Positions 32,500-41,804 of a stretch of 64,000 bases of DNA are shown one piece after another. Positions within the stretch are counted from its first letter, which is position 1; each line of letters opens with the position of its first letter. Both the position numbers and the translations under genes were made by a program. The notes beneath the pieces were generated by a model that saw only the letters and a list, made by a program, of their open reading frames with translations, made no database searches and was not told the origin of the DNA. The stretch covers positions 62,001 through 126,000 of the forward strand of contig JBLHMB010000002.1 of NCBI GenBank assembly GCA_047621665.1, given 5' to 3'. Source of the stretch: Actimicrobium sp047621665 (GTDB lineage Bacteria > Pseudomonadota > Gammaproteobacteria > Burkholderiales > Burkholderiaceae_D).

Positions 32500-34632
32500 T
32501 TAGAACTCTTCCCAGTCATCCGATGCCGCCGGCGCAGCCGGCTTGCGCGGTGCAGGCAGGGCGCTGGTTTTTGCGCTGGTTTTCTTGAGTGTTGGCGTCA
32601 CTCTGGCCGCGATGACAGTTGCCTTTTTCGGGGCGGTTGTCGTGGCCTGCACCTGGCTGGCATCGATCTGGAAAGTCGCCACCCGCTCTACCAGCAAGCG
32701 CGCTTGTTCTTCCATGCTCAGCGCTGCGGCGGAGGCTTGTTCGACCAGCGCCGCGTTTTGCTGGGTCATCTCATCAATCTCGACGATGGCCTGATTGACG
32801 TGCTCGATGCCGGTACTTTGCTCGCTACTGGCGGCCGTGATTTCGGACATGATGACGGTGATTTTTTGTACCGATTCGACGATGGCGCGCATGTTCTTGC
32901 CGGCTTCGTCGACAAGTTTGCCGCCGGTATCGACTTTGCCGACCGAGTCGGCGATCAGCAACTTGATTTCCTTGGCGGCGCTGGCCGAACGCTGTGCCAG
33001 ATTGCGCACTTCGGAGGCCACGACCGCGAAGCCGCGGCCTTGTTCACCGGCGCGGGCTGCTTCTACTGCGGCGTTGAGTGCCAGGATATTGGTCTGGAAG
33101 GCGATGCCATCAATGACGCCGATGATGTCGACGATCTTGCCGGAGCTCTGCTTGATGTCGCTCATGGTCGCGACGACATCGGTGACGGTCTGGCCGCCTT
33201 CGAGTGCAACGGCTGCAGCGCTTTGCACCAGCTGATTGGCCTTGAAGGCGTTCTCGGCATTTTGCTTGACGGTCGCGGCCAGTTGCTCCATGGCGCTAGA
33301 GGTTTCTTCCAGCGAGCTTGCTTGCGACTCGGTGCGGGCAGACAGATCGCTGGTGCCGGTGGCAATTTCGCTGGACGAGACGGTGATCTGACCGGCTGCG
33401 TCGCGGACCTGTGCGACCACCTTGCCAAGACCGCCGCTGATGCCATTGATGGCGTCGAGCAGCACGCCGATTTCATCGCTGCGATCGACCACCACGTTGA
33501 CAGTCAGGTCGCCGGTGGCGAGCCGCTGCGCCGCGTCGGTCGCGCGCTGCAACGGCTGCGTCACCATCTTGCGCACCAGCAGGAACAGCAGTCCGACCAG
33601 TACCAGCACGGCCAGCACGTCCAGCAGCGCGTAGAGGTTACGCAGTTCGGTAATTTCTTTCGTGAACTCACTGGTATGCGAACCACCGGCGATCATCCAG
33701 TTCCAGCGTGGATAGGTATCGAATGCAACGATTTTTTCGCTCGGCGTGGTGTCAGCGGTTGCTGCGTTTATCCACGGATAGCGGATTTCGCCTTTTTTCA
33801 TTTCCAGCATGTCTTTGGCAAACAGGCGTCCTGCGCTGTCTTTTGTGTCGATTAAACTTTTGCCTTGCAACGTGGGGTGCACGATCAGCTTGCCGAAATC
33901 GGCACCGGGTTTGGCATTGAGCACATAAAAATAGCCTGTCAGTCCGACCTTGATCGCGCTGATTTTGTCCTTCAGTGCTTTCATCGGTTCGACGATGTTG
34001 ACCCCGACGAACAGCACGCCGATGACATTGCCGGCGGCATCTCGGACCGGGTCATAACTGGTGATAAAATCTTTGCCGAACAGCGTTGCGATGCCGGAGT
34101 AAGACTTGCCAGCGTTGAGCAGCGCATAAGCGGGATGCGCGCGATCAAGTGCGGTGCCGATGGCGCGATCGCCATTCTCTTTTTTTAATGACGTCGTGAT
34201 CCGGATGAAGTCACTGCCGCTCTTGACGAAAATGGTCGCCGGAACACCGCTGGTGGCCGTGAATTTATCCGGGATGGCAAAATCCATGTTGAGGTCGATT
34301 TCGCCGTTTTTCAGCACCGGAGTCGGTTTGCCCGTCACGTCAATGGTGCGGCTGGTATCGAGCGAAAAGGCGGCGGGAAAATTACTGGCAAACAGTTTGC
34401 CGGCGCGCACCGCTTCATCGGTGACTGCATGGTCGAACATGTCAATCATGTCGATCACGGCTTTGGTCTGGACACGGACTTCCTGCGTCGCACTTTGTTC
34501 GGTCAAACGCGAGTTCGCCGCACCGATGGACCAGGCATACAACGCGAAGATGACAGCAGTCAGGAAAAAGGTCGCCAGAGACAGCTTGATGCCGACGCCG
34601 AGTTTACTGAAGGAATTATTTGAAGCGGACAT
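32500..34632 (-). CDS. Methyl-accepting chemotaxis protein with periplasmic Cache domain
   Basis: The 710 residues comprise TM1 (about 15-38), a periplasmic double-Cache-type sensor (about 45-330; FGKDFITSYDPVRDAAGNVI, VLFVGVNIVEPMKALKD, TGYFYVLNA), TM2 (about 338-360), HAMP (about 362-415) and the signalling domain. The conserved hairpin tip reads FQTNILALNAAVEAARAGEQ. The last residues SDDWEEF match the xWxxF pentapeptide that tethers CheR/CheB, after a flexible Pro/Ala/Lys linker. The ligand is unknown, although Cache sensors often bind carboxylates or amino acids. It is monocistronic. Confidence 0.93.
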   Translation of the reverse strand: MSASNNSFSKLGVGIKLSLATFFLTAVIFALYAWSIGAANSRLTEQSATQEVRVQTKAVIDMIDMFDHAVTDEAVRAGKLFASNFPAAFSLDTSRTIDVTGKPTPVLKNGEIDLNMDFAIPDKFTATSGVPATIFVKSGSDFIRITTSLKKENGDRAIGTALDRAHPAYALLNAGKSYSGIATLFGKDFITSYDPVRDAAGNVIGVLFVGVNIVEPMKALKDKISAIKVGLTGYFYVLNAKPGADFGKLIVHPTLQGKSLIDTKDSAGRLFAKDMLEMKKGEIRYPWINAATADTTPSEKIVAFDTYPRWNWMIAGGSHTSEFTKEITELRNLYALLDVLAVLVLVGLLFLLVRKMVTQPLQRATDAAQRLATGDLTVNVVVDRSDEIGVLLDAINGISGGLGKVVAQVRDAAGQITVSSSEIATGTSDLSARTESQASSLEETSSAMEQLAATVKQNAENAFKANQLVQSAAAVALEGGQTVTDVVATMSDIKQSSGKIVDIIGVIDGIAFQTNILALNAAVEAARAGEQGRGFAVVASEVRNLAQRSASAAKEIKLLIADSVGKVDTGGKLVDEAGKNMRAIVESVQKITVIMSEITAASSEQSTGIEHVNQAIVEIDEMTQQNAALVEQASAAALSMEEQARLLVERVATFQIDASQVQATTTAPKKATVIAARVTPTLKKTSAKTSALPAPRKPAAPAASDDWEEF

Positions 34633-34724
34633 GAGGGAGATCCTGAAGGTGGTTATCAGTAATGCAGAACTACTAATTAATCATTATCCAATACCGTTTA
34701 GTAACTGTCAGTCAAAATGTTGCC

Positions 34725-36188
34725 CTACATCAAAATAATATCGTACTGTTCCTGCTGATAAACCGTCTCGACTTGCAGCGAAATCGGCTTGCCAATGAAG
34801 TCGCCCAGCATCGCCAGATGTTGCGACTCCTCTTCCAGAAACATGTCGACCACGATCTGTGAAGCGAGGATGCGGAATTCGCGCGGGTTGAATTGCTTGG
34901 CTTCGCGTAGCAGTTCACGCAGGATTTCGTAGCAAATCGTCCGCGCGGTTTTGACCTGACCGCGACCGCTGCAAGCCGGACAGGTTTCGCACAGGATGTG
35001 CGCCAGTGATTCACGCGTGCGCTTGCGCGTCATCTCGACCAGGCCCAGCGCAGAGAATCCCGATACCGACATCTTGGTGCGGTCGCGCGCCAGCGCCTTG
35101 TGCAATTCGCTGAGCACATTGCTGCGATGCTCGGCGTTTTCCATGTCGATGAAATCAAGGATGATGATGCCACCCAGGTTGCGCAGGCGCAGCTGGCGCG
35201 CAATTGCCTGCGCCGCTTCCAGGTTGGTCTTGAAGATGGTGTCATCGAAGTTGCGACCGTTGACGTAGCTGCCGGTGTTGACATCGATGGTAGTCATCGC
35301 TTCGGTCTGGTCGACGATCAGGTAGCCACCGGATTTGAGGTCGACGCGCCGGCCTAGCGCGCGCTGGATTTCTTCTTCGACGCCGTACAGATCGAACAAT
35401 GGCCGCTCGCCTGCGTAATGGGACAGGCGGTTCAGTACCGACGGGGTGTAATTGGTCCCGAATTGCTGCAGCATCACGAAGTTTTCGCGCGAATCGACCT
35501 GGATCGTCGAGGTGTTGTCACCGACGAAATCCCGCAGCACGCGTTGCGCCAGGCTCAAGTCCTGATGCAGCAGCGAGGTGGGCGGTTTGCTCTTTGCGCT
35601 GGCGGCAATGGTCGACCAGGTCTTGCGCAGGTAGTCGATATCCATTTGTAAATCGGCTTCGGAGGCATCCTCGGCCATGGTGCGGACGATGAAGCCGCCT
35701 TTTTCTTCGGGCGGCAACAGCTTTTGAACTTTGCCACGTAGCGCTTCGCGTTCGCTTTCTTTTTCGATGCGCTGCGAAATGCCGATATGCGAGTCCTGCG
35801 GCAAATACACCAGCATGCGACCGGCGATCGAAATCTGTGTCGACAGGCGCGCACCTTTGGTGCCGATCGGATCCTTGATCACCTGTACCGTGATGGCCAT
35901 ACCATCGAACAGCAATTTTTCTATGGGAAGTGCCGGGGTGACCGGCCCTTCATGATTGCGCGCTTCCCAGATATCGGCGACGTGCAGGAACGCTGCGCGT
36001 TCCAGGCCGATATCGATGAACGCCGATTGCATGCCGGGCAATACCCGCGCAACTTTGCCCAGATAAATATTGCCGGCCATTCCGCGCGACAGCGTGCGTT
36101 CGATATGCAGTTCTTGCACGGCACCTTGCAGGACCAGTGCAACGCGGGTCTCTTGCGGCGTGATGTTGATCAGTATGTCTTCGTTCAT
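34725..36188 (-). CDS. rng: Ribonuclease G
   Basis: The 487 residues match RNase G: an S1 domain (about 35-125, GNIYLGKVARVLPGMQSAFI), the catalytic RNase E/G core with LGGIIILDFIDME (metal-binding Asp) and the zinc-link CETCPACSGRG (two Cys pairs) near residue 405. It lacks the long scaffold tail of RNase E. It processes 16S rRNA 5' ends and some mRNAs. Its start overlaps the maf stop by 4 nt. Confidence 0.96.
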   Translation of the reverse strand: MNEDILINITPQETRVALVLQGAVQELHIERTLSRGMAGNIYLGKVARVLPGMQSAFIDIGLERAAFLHVADIWEARNHEGPVTPALPIEKLLFDGMAITVQVIKDPIGTKGARLSTQISIAGRMLVYLPQDSHIGISQRIEKESEREALRGKVQKLLPPEEKGGFIVRTMAEDASEADLQMDIDYLRKTWSTIAASAKSKPPTSLLHQDLSLAQRVLRDFVGDNTSTIQVDSRENFVMLQQFGTNYTPSVLNRLSHYAGERPLFDLYGVEEEIQRALGRRVDLKSGGYLIVDQTEAMTTIDVNTGSYVNGRNFDDTIFKTNLEAAQAIARQLRLRNLGGIIILDFIDMENAEHRSNVLSELHKALARDRTKMSVSGFSALGLVEMTRKRTRESLAHILCETCPACSGRGQVKTARTICYEILRELLREAKQFNPREFRILASQIVVDMFLEEESQHLAMLGDFIGKPISLQVETVYQQEQYDIILM

Positions 36189-36805
36189 GGGACTCGCAAT
36201 CCGGCCTGTCTGAGTAATTGTGCGGTTTCGAAAAGTGGCAATCCCATGATGCCGGTGTAGCTGCCGGCCATGTGGGTAATGAAGCTGGCGGCATAGCCTT
36301 GGATGCCGTAGCCACCGGCCTTGTCATAGGGTTCCGCGCTGGCGCAGTATGACCGGATTGATTCTTCCGGCAAAGAGCCAAACGTCACATCGGAGTGCTG
36401 CGTGGTTTGCCAGATCGCGTCACCGCGACGCAGCGCAACGCTGGTGAGTACCCGGTGTGTGCGCCCCGACAACCGCCGCAGCATCGCGCCGGCCTCGCCC
36501 GGGCTGGTCGGCTTGCCAAGGATATCCTGGTCGATGACGACAGTCGTGTCGGCCGTCAGAACCGGGCGCAGCGGCAAGTGGCGCGCCAGAATGGTCTGCA
36601 TCGCCGCATCCACTTTTTCTCGCGTTACACGGTGCACGTAATCGGCAGCTGCTTCACCTGGCAAGACCAGTTCGGTGACGTCGGCGACGCGACCACTCTG
36701 GTCGCGCAGCAGAAGAAGTTCAAAGTCGACGTTGATCTGACGCAGCAGCTCCCGGCGGCGCGGGCTTTTCGAGGCGAGATATATTTTCTGATCGTGTGGG
36801 TGCAT
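36185..36805 (-). CDS. maf: Maf-family nucleoside triphosphate pyrophosphatase
   Basis: The 206 residues include LASKSPRRRELLRQI (N-terminal signature), LTADTTVVIDQDILGKP and a GYGIQGYAASFI segment with the catalytic Asp/Gln region. Maf proteins hydrolyse non-canonical nucleotides such as dTTP/UTP or m7GTP in house cleaning. It sits between rlmH and rng in the usual order. Confidence 0.94.
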   Translation of the reverse strand: MHPHDQKIYLASKSPRRRELLRQINVDFELLLLRDQSGRVADVTELVLPGEAAADYVHRVTREKVDAAMQTILARHLPLRPVLTADTTVVIDQDILGKPTSPGEAGAMLRRLSGRTHRVLTSVALRRGDAIWQTTQHSDVTFGSLPEESIRSYCASAEPYDKAGGYGIQGYAASFITHMAGSYTGIMGLPLFETAQLLRQAGLRVP

Positions 36806-36810
36806 CGCAT

Positions 36811-37281
36811 TCAGGCCCGGTGATAAGGATGATTTTGTGTGATCGACCAGGCCCGGTAAAGTTGTTCAGCCAGGAGCACGCGCACCATGCCATGCGGCAG
36901 TGTCAGGCTGGAAATGCGCAACAGCATGTCTGCATTGGCCTTGAATTGCGGGTCAAGACCGTCGGCGCCGCCGATGATGAAGGCTACATCGCGGCCATCT
37001 TGTTGCCAAGTAGTTAGTTGTTGTGAAAGTTGTACAGAAGTGAGGTCGCGCCCGTGTTCATCGAGCGCAATGATGCGTGTGCCTTTTGGTAGCACGGCTT
37101 CGATGCGGGTGCGTTCGAGCGCCATCGCAGTGTCGGCAGTCTTGCTGCCGGAACGCTCGACCGGTTTGATTTCTTTGAGTTGCAACCGGCATTCCGGCGG
37201 CATGCGCTTGGCATACTCGCCGAAACCGGTCGCAATCCATGCCGGCATTTTGTGCCCGACTGCCGCGATGATCAGTTGCAT
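36811..37281 (-). CDS. rlmH: 23S rRNA pseudouridine-1915 N3-methyltransferase
   Basis: The 156-residue SPOUT methyltransferase has FIIGGADGL (SAM knot) and SSLTLPHGMVRVLLAEQLYRA at the C-terminus, ending in the conserved NHPYHR. It modifies helix 69 of 23S rRNA in 70S ribosomes. It lies 12 bp after rsfS, a conserved pair. Confidence 0.97.
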   Translation of the reverse strand: MQLIIAAVGHKMPAWIATGFGEYAKRMPPECRLQLKEIKPVERSGSKTADTAMALERTRIEAVLPKGTRIIALDEHGRDLTSVQLSQQLTTWQQDGRDVAFIIGGADGLDPQFKANADMLLRISSLTLPHGMVRVLLAEQLYRAWSITQNHPYHRA

Positions 37282-37293
37282 CGCGCGCAGCCG

Positions 37294-37974
37294 TTATTCG
37301 GCAGCTTTTGGTTTGGCAGGAGCGCGTGCGCGTTTGACCGGAATGCCGCGCTCGGCGACGATTTTCTTTTCCTTGATGATGCGATCTTTCTTGACTGCTG
37401 CAGCAGCGGTAGCGCTCTTGGTTTCGGCGATCTTGATGGTCTTGCCGACCGGCTTCTTGGCAGCAGGAACCTTCTTGGCGCGGACAGAACCATCTTCGGT
37501 TTTGGCGGCCGGCTTGCGCGTGGCTTTTTTCGGCGCATCGTCGAGCGTGGTCTGGCTGGCGGTCAGATGACGCCCGGCTTTTTTCGGTGCTTCGTCTTCC
37601 GGCTCCGACGCAGTGCGCTTGGAGACCCGGACAGCGGAGCCGAACTTGACTTCCTTTTCTCCCCAGATTTCTTCCAGCCGATAGTAGGCACGGATCGCCG
37701 GCTGCATGATGTGGACGATCATGTCGCCCAGATCGACCAGTACCCATTCGCCGGTGGTCTCACCCTCGACGCTGAGAATGGTGCCGCCGTTTTCCTTGAC
37801 CTTGTCACGCACCGAAGCAGCCAGTGCCTTGGTTTGACGATTCGAGGTACCTGAGGCGACCACGATGCGGTCGAACAGGCTGGTCAGGTGGACCGTGTCA
37901 AAAACCTTGATTTCTTGTGCCTTGACGTCTTCCAGTGCATCGATGACGAGGGCTTGCAATTGTTTGATATCCAT
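37294..37974 (-). CDS. rsfS: Ribosomal silencing factor RsfS with a long basic tail
   Basis: Residues 1 to about 115 are the complete RsfS/DUF143 domain (LVIDALEDVKAQEIKVFDT, SDRIVVASGTSNRQ-like, WVLVDLGDMIVHIM), which binds uL14 and blocks 70S formation when nutrients are scarce. The remaining ~110 residues form a Lys/Ala/Pro-rich, presumably disordered tail, roughly doubling the usual length. Basic tails of this kind could add rRNA affinity. It is packed between nadD (no gap) and rlmH. Confidence 0.93.
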   Translation of the reverse strand: MDIKQLQALVIDALEDVKAQEIKVFDTVHLTSLFDRIVVASGTSNRQTKALAASVRDKVKENGGTILSVEGETTGEWVLVDLGDMIVHIMQPAIRAYYRLEEIWGEKEVKFGSAVRVSKRTASEPEDEAPKKAGRHLTASQTTLDDAPKKATRKPAAKTEDGSVRAKKVPAAKKPVGKTIKIAETKSATAAAAVKKDRIIKEKKIVAERGIPVKRARAPAKPKAAE

Positions 37975-38640
37975 TTAGCTTTTATAGAGATGATGTTGTT
38001 GAATATAGTCCAGCACCGCGTGCGGGACCAGCGTGTCGGGATGTTCCCCATGACGCAGGGCGGCACGAATTTCAGTAGCGGAAATATCCACCGCCAGGTT
38101 CGGGGCCAGAAACGTCTTGCCTTGCGGCGTACTACGGATGTGCGCTGGCGTGTCAGCGCGTTGTTCGAATACTTGCCGGACTTCGACCGGCACGTCCGGT
38201 CCGTCGAGTGCGAACCCCGGGCGCGCTGCCGCGCACACGTGGGCATAATCAAATAACTGGCGCCAGCCCTGCCAGCTATCGAGGTGCTGCAACTGATCTG
38301 CCCCCATCAGAAAAACCAGCGACACCGCCGGTCCCAGTTCGGCCCGCAATGTCCGCAGGGTGTCAATAGTGAATGTCGGATCATTGACTTGCAGTTCGCG
38401 CTGGTCTATGACGACCGGCACGCCTTGCTCCCGGAACTGCTGATAAAACGCCTGTTCCAGCATCGCTACGCGCTGCGCACCGGTCGCTTCGAGACCATGT
38501 TTTTGCCAGGGATTGCCAGCAGGCAGAATGCGTAACTCGTCTGGTTTCAGCAGGTCGACATAGTGGCGCGCCAGCGCGACATGACCTCTATGTACCGGAT
38601 CGAAACTGCCTCCGAGAATGGCGATGCAGTGGTGCTTCAC
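37975..38640 (-). CDS. nadD: Nicotinate-nucleotide adenylyltransferase
   Basis: The 221 residues start with ILGGSFDPVHRGH, the nucleotidyltransferase HxGH motif. MGADQLQHLDSWQGW and the C-terminal DISATEIRAALRHG (ISSTxIR-like) motif follow. It makes deamido-NAD from nicotinate mononucleotide. It overlaps hemF by 4 nt and abuts rsfS. Confidence 0.95.
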   Translation of the reverse strand: MKHHCIAILGGSFDPVHRGHVALARHYVDLLKPDELRILPAGNPWQKHGLEATGAQRVAMLEQAFYQQFREQGVPVVIDQRELQVNDPTFTIDTLRTLRAELGPAVSLVFLMGADQLQHLDSWQGWRQLFDYAHVCAAARPGFALDGPDVPVEVRQVFEQRADTPAHIRSTPQGKTFLAPNLAVDISATEIRAALRHGEHPDTLVPHAVLDYIQQHHLYKS

Positions 38641-39560
38641 GCCAGCCAGTCCTGCTGCACCAGAAATTTTTCATAGAGCGCCGCTTCTGCGGTGCCGGGA
38701 AGCGGTGTCCAGTTGTAGCGCCATTTGACCACCGGCGGCATCGACATCAGGATCGACTCGGTACGACCGCCTGATTGCAGACCAAACAAAGTGCCGCGAT
38801 CATACACCAGGTTGAACTCGACATACCGTCCGCGCCGGTAAGCCTGGAAATCACGCTGGGCTTCATCGAACGGCAAATCCTTGCGTCGCAGCAGAATCGG
38901 CAGGTAAGCAGCGAGGAAGGAGTCGCCGACGCTCTGCATCATCGCACTGCTCTGGTCGAGGCCAAGCGCATGGAAATCATCAAAGAAAATCCCGCCGATA
39001 CCGCGTGATTCCTGCCGGTGTTTCAGGAAAAAATAATCGTCGCACCATTTTTTAAAGCGCGGATGTAGGTCGGTACCAAACGGTGCCAGCGCGTCGAAAC
39101 AGGTCTGGTGAAAATGCCGTGCATCGTCTTCAAAGCCATAGTACGGCGTTAAGTCCATGCCGCCGCCAAACCACCAGACCGGTTCTTCGCCTGCGGCCGT
39201 TGCCATGAAGAAGCGCACGTTCATGTGCACCGTCGGTGCCAGCGGATTGCGCGGATGCAGCACCAGCGAGACGCCCATCGCCTCCCACTCGCGGCCGGCT
39301 ATTTCGGGCCGGTTGGCCGCAGCAGACGGCGGCAAATTTTTGCCGGTCACATGCGAAAAGCCAACGCCGCCACGCTCGAAGACATTGCCCTCTTCAATGA
39401 TGCGCGAGATACCGCCGCCACCTTCCGGACGCTGCCATGCATCGGTGGAAAATGGCTGGCCGTCGATCGCCGCCAGTGCGGTGACGATGCGCTCCTGCAA
39501 GCCGAGCAGGTAGGTCTTGACGGTGGCGGCCGAGGTGGTGGGTGTGATGGCGAGAGGCAT
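38637..39560 (-). CDS. hemF: Oxygen-dependent coproporphyrinogen III oxidase
   Basis: The 307-residue length is standard. WFGGGMDLTPYYGFEDDARH, GIGGIFFDDF, NLVYDRGTLFGLQSGGRTES and LMSMPPVVKWRYNW are HemF signatures. It decarboxylates coproporphyrinogen III in haem synthesis using oxygen, consistent with an aerobic organism. Confidence 0.97.
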   Translation of the reverse strand: MPLAITPTTSAATVKTYLLGLQERIVTALAAIDGQPFSTDAWQRPEGGGGISRIIEEGNVFERGGVGFSHVTGKNLPPSAAANRPEIAGREWEAMGVSLVLHPRNPLAPTVHMNVRFFMATAAGEEPVWWFGGGMDLTPYYGFEDDARHFHQTCFDALAPFGTDLHPRFKKWCDDYFFLKHRQESRGIGGIFFDDFHALGLDQSSAMMQSVGDSFLAAYLPILLRRKDLPFDEAQRDFQAYRRGRYVEFNLVYDRGTLFGLQSGGRTESILMSMPPVVKWRYNWTPLPGTAEAALYEKFLVQQDWLA

Positions 39561-39611
39561 TCGGTAAAAAGAATAAATAATTGAGCGGGGATTGTACCCC
39601 GCTAGCGTGCG

Positions 39612-40886
39612 CTAACCGTGCCGCTTGAGTGCCCGCCAGCCGATATCGCGGCGGAACTGGGCGCCATCGAAATGGATCTGGTCCAGTGCCAGGTACGCCT
39701 GACGCTGCGCCATCTTGACGCTGTCGCCCAGACCGACCACGCACAGCACGCGTCCGCCGGTGACGCTCAGTTCGCCGTTCTCAAGCGCGGTGCCGGCATG
39801 GAACGTGACGCAATCGGCGGTTTCGGCGGGGATGCCGCTGATCGTGTCGCCCTTGCGCGGCGCGTCCGGATAGCCGGCAGCAGCCATCACCACGCCCAGC
39901 GCGGTGCGCCGGTCCCATTCGAGTTCGACCGCATCGAGCGTGCCGTTGACTGCGTGTTCCATCACACCAACCAGATCGGTTTTCAGGCGCGCCATGATGG
40001 GTTGGGTTTCCGGATCACCCATGCGGCAATTGAATTCCAGCGTCTTGACACCGCCGTGGTCATCAATCATCAGGCCGGCATACAGAAAACCGGTGAACGG
40101 GATGCCATCCTTGGCCATGCCTTGCACGGTCGGCACGATGATTTCGCGCATCACGCGCGCATGCAGTTCCGGCGTCACGATAGGCGCGGGGGAATACGCA
40201 CCCATGCCGCCGGTGTTCGGACCGGTATCGTGATCTTGCAGACGCTTGTGATCCTGGCTGGTAGCCAGCGCCAGAATATGTTTGCCGTCGACCATGACAA
40301 TGAAGCTGGCTTCTTCGCCGCTGAGGAATTCTTCGATGACGACGCGGGCACCGGCATCACCGAGCTTGTTATCGGACAGCATCATGTCGACCGCAGCATG
40401 GGCTTCGACGAGGTCCATCGCCACCACGACACCCTTGCCGGCGGCCAGGCCGTCCGCCTTGATGACGATAGGCGCACCTTGGGCATCAATGAAGTCGTGA
40501 GCGCCGGCGCTGTCCGAAAAAGTCTGGCTGCGCGCCGTCGGTATGCCGTGCCGTTGCATGAAAGTCTTGGCGAAATCTTTCGAGCTTTCGAGCTGGGCCG
40601 CTTCTTTGGTCGGGCCGAAAATTTTCAGGCCACGGGCCCGGAACAGATTGACGATGCCGGCCGCCAGCGGGACTTCCGGCCCGACCACCGTCAGTGCGAT
40701 ATGTTCGTCAATAGCGAATTGCGCCAGCGCGGCCGGATCGGTGATCGGCAGGTCGACCAGCCGGCCATCCTGCGCGGTGCCGCCGTTGCCTGGGGCAACG
40801 TAGACCAGTTGCAGTCGTTCGGACTGGGCAAGTTTCCAGGCCAGTGCATGTTCGCGGCCACCTGAGCCAACTACCAGAATTTTCAT
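39612..40886 (-). CDS. purD: Phosphoribosylamine-glycine ligase
   Basis: The 424 residues match PurD, the second step of purine synthesis. It shows KILVVGSGGREHALAWKLAQ, an ATP-grasp core with VIKADGLAAGKGVVVA, FLSGEEASFIVMVDG and GPNTGGMGAYSPAPI, and EFNCRMGDPETQ. It sits between yebC and hemF on the minus strand. Confidence 0.97.
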   Translation of the reverse strand: MKILVVGSGGREHALAWKLAQSERLQLVYVAPGNGGTAQDGRLVDLPITDPAALAQFAIDEHIALTVVGPEVPLAAGIVNLFRARGLKIFGPTKEAAQLESSKDFAKTFMQRHGIPTARSQTFSDSAGAHDFIDAQGAPIVIKADGLAAGKGVVVAMDLVEAHAAVDMMLSDNKLGDAGARVVIEEFLSGEEASFIVMVDGKHILALATSQDHKRLQDHDTGPNTGGMGAYSPAPIVTPELHARVMREIIVPTVQGMAKDGIPFTGFLYAGLMIDDHGGVKTLEFNCRMGDPETQPIMARLKTDLVGVMEHAVNGTLDAVELEWDRRTALGVVMAAAGYPDAPRKGDTISGIPAETADCVTFHAGTALENGELSVTGGRVLCVVGLGDSVKMAQRQAYLALDQIHFDGAQFRRDIGWRALKRHG

Positions 40887-40946
40887 GTGAGACTTCGCTG
40901 CGGTAAGAGTGTTTGCTAAAAAGGGGCGGGTATCTGAGTCCGTGAT

Positions 40947-41672
40947 TCAGGCATCGATGACCGCGTTGGAATACACCTGCTGGACATCGTCGAGGTCTTC
41001 GAGCGCATCGAGCAGTTTTTGCATGCGGATCGCATCGTCACCGCTGAACACGGTTTCGGTCTCGGATTTCATGACCACATCGGCCACTTCAGCCTTGAAG
41101 CCGGCGGCTTCGAGTGCCTGCTTGACGCTACTGTAATCATGCACGGCGCACAGCACTTCGAGGCCGCCTTCATCATCGGTCAGCACGTCTTCGGCGCCGG
41201 CTTCGAGCGCTGCTTCCATCAGTGCATTTTCGCTGGTGCCGGGGGCAAACAGGAACTGGCCGCAATGCTGGAACAGGAACGCCACTGAACCTTCAGCACC
41301 CATGTTGCCGCCAAACTTGGAAAACGCGTGGCGCACTTCGGCCACCGTACGGACCCGGTTATCGGTCAGGCATTCGACGATGATGGCCGCGCCGTGGATG
41401 CCATAGCCTTCGTAGCGGACTTCTTCGTAGTTGGCGCCATCGAGGCCGCCGGTGCCGCGGGCGATGGCGCGCTGCACATTGTCTTTCGGCATATTGGCAT
41501 CGGCGGCTTTTTCAACGGCCAGGCGCAGACGCGGATTGGTGGCGATGTCGCCGCCACCCAAGCGCGAGCCGACAGTAATTTCCTTGATCAGGCGGGTCCA
41601 GACTTTGCCGCGCTTGGCATCAGTAGCGGCCTTCTTGTGTTTGATATTGGCCCATTTGCTGTGTCCTGCCAT
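40947..41672 (-). CDS. yebC: YebC/PmpR family transcriptional/translational regulator
   Basis: The 241 residues begin MAGHSKWANIKHKKAATDAK, the invariant family start. This fixes ATG 41672 rather than the upstream in-frame ATG at 41732. GGNMGAEGSVAFLF is conserved. These proteins are described as DNA-binding regulators and, more recently, as factors relieving ribosome stalling at proline motifs. The proline-rich AceF/LpdA linkers in this genome would be natural clients for that second role, but this is speculation. Confidence 0.95.
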   Translation of the reverse strand: MAGHSKWANIKHKKAATDAKRGKVWTRLIKEITVGSRLGGGDIATNPRLRLAVEKAADANMPKDNVQRAIARGTGGLDGANYEEVRYEGYGIHGAAIIVECLTDNRVRTVAEVRHAFSKFGGNMGAEGSVAFLFQHCGQFLFAPGTSENALMEAALEAGAEDVLTDDEGGLEVLCAVHDYSSVKQALEAAGFKAEVADVVMKSETETVFSGDDAIRMQKLLDALEDLDDVQQVYSNAVIDA

Positions 41673-41804
41673 GGCGATATTTCCTTGCGAATAGATTGGT
41701 CGGAGAGTGCGATCGACGCAAAATTGCTGCATCGCCGTCGCAAAATCAATCTACAATTTTAGCACGCTGACCCTGTCTGAAACCCTCGCGAAAGCCTCAT
41801 CACC

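Noticed and set aside
32371..33855. 494-codon plus-strand open frame opposite the chemoreceptor
   Set aside because: It is an antisense shadow of the repetitive signalling domain; the low-complexity Asp/Gly/His composition is an artefact.
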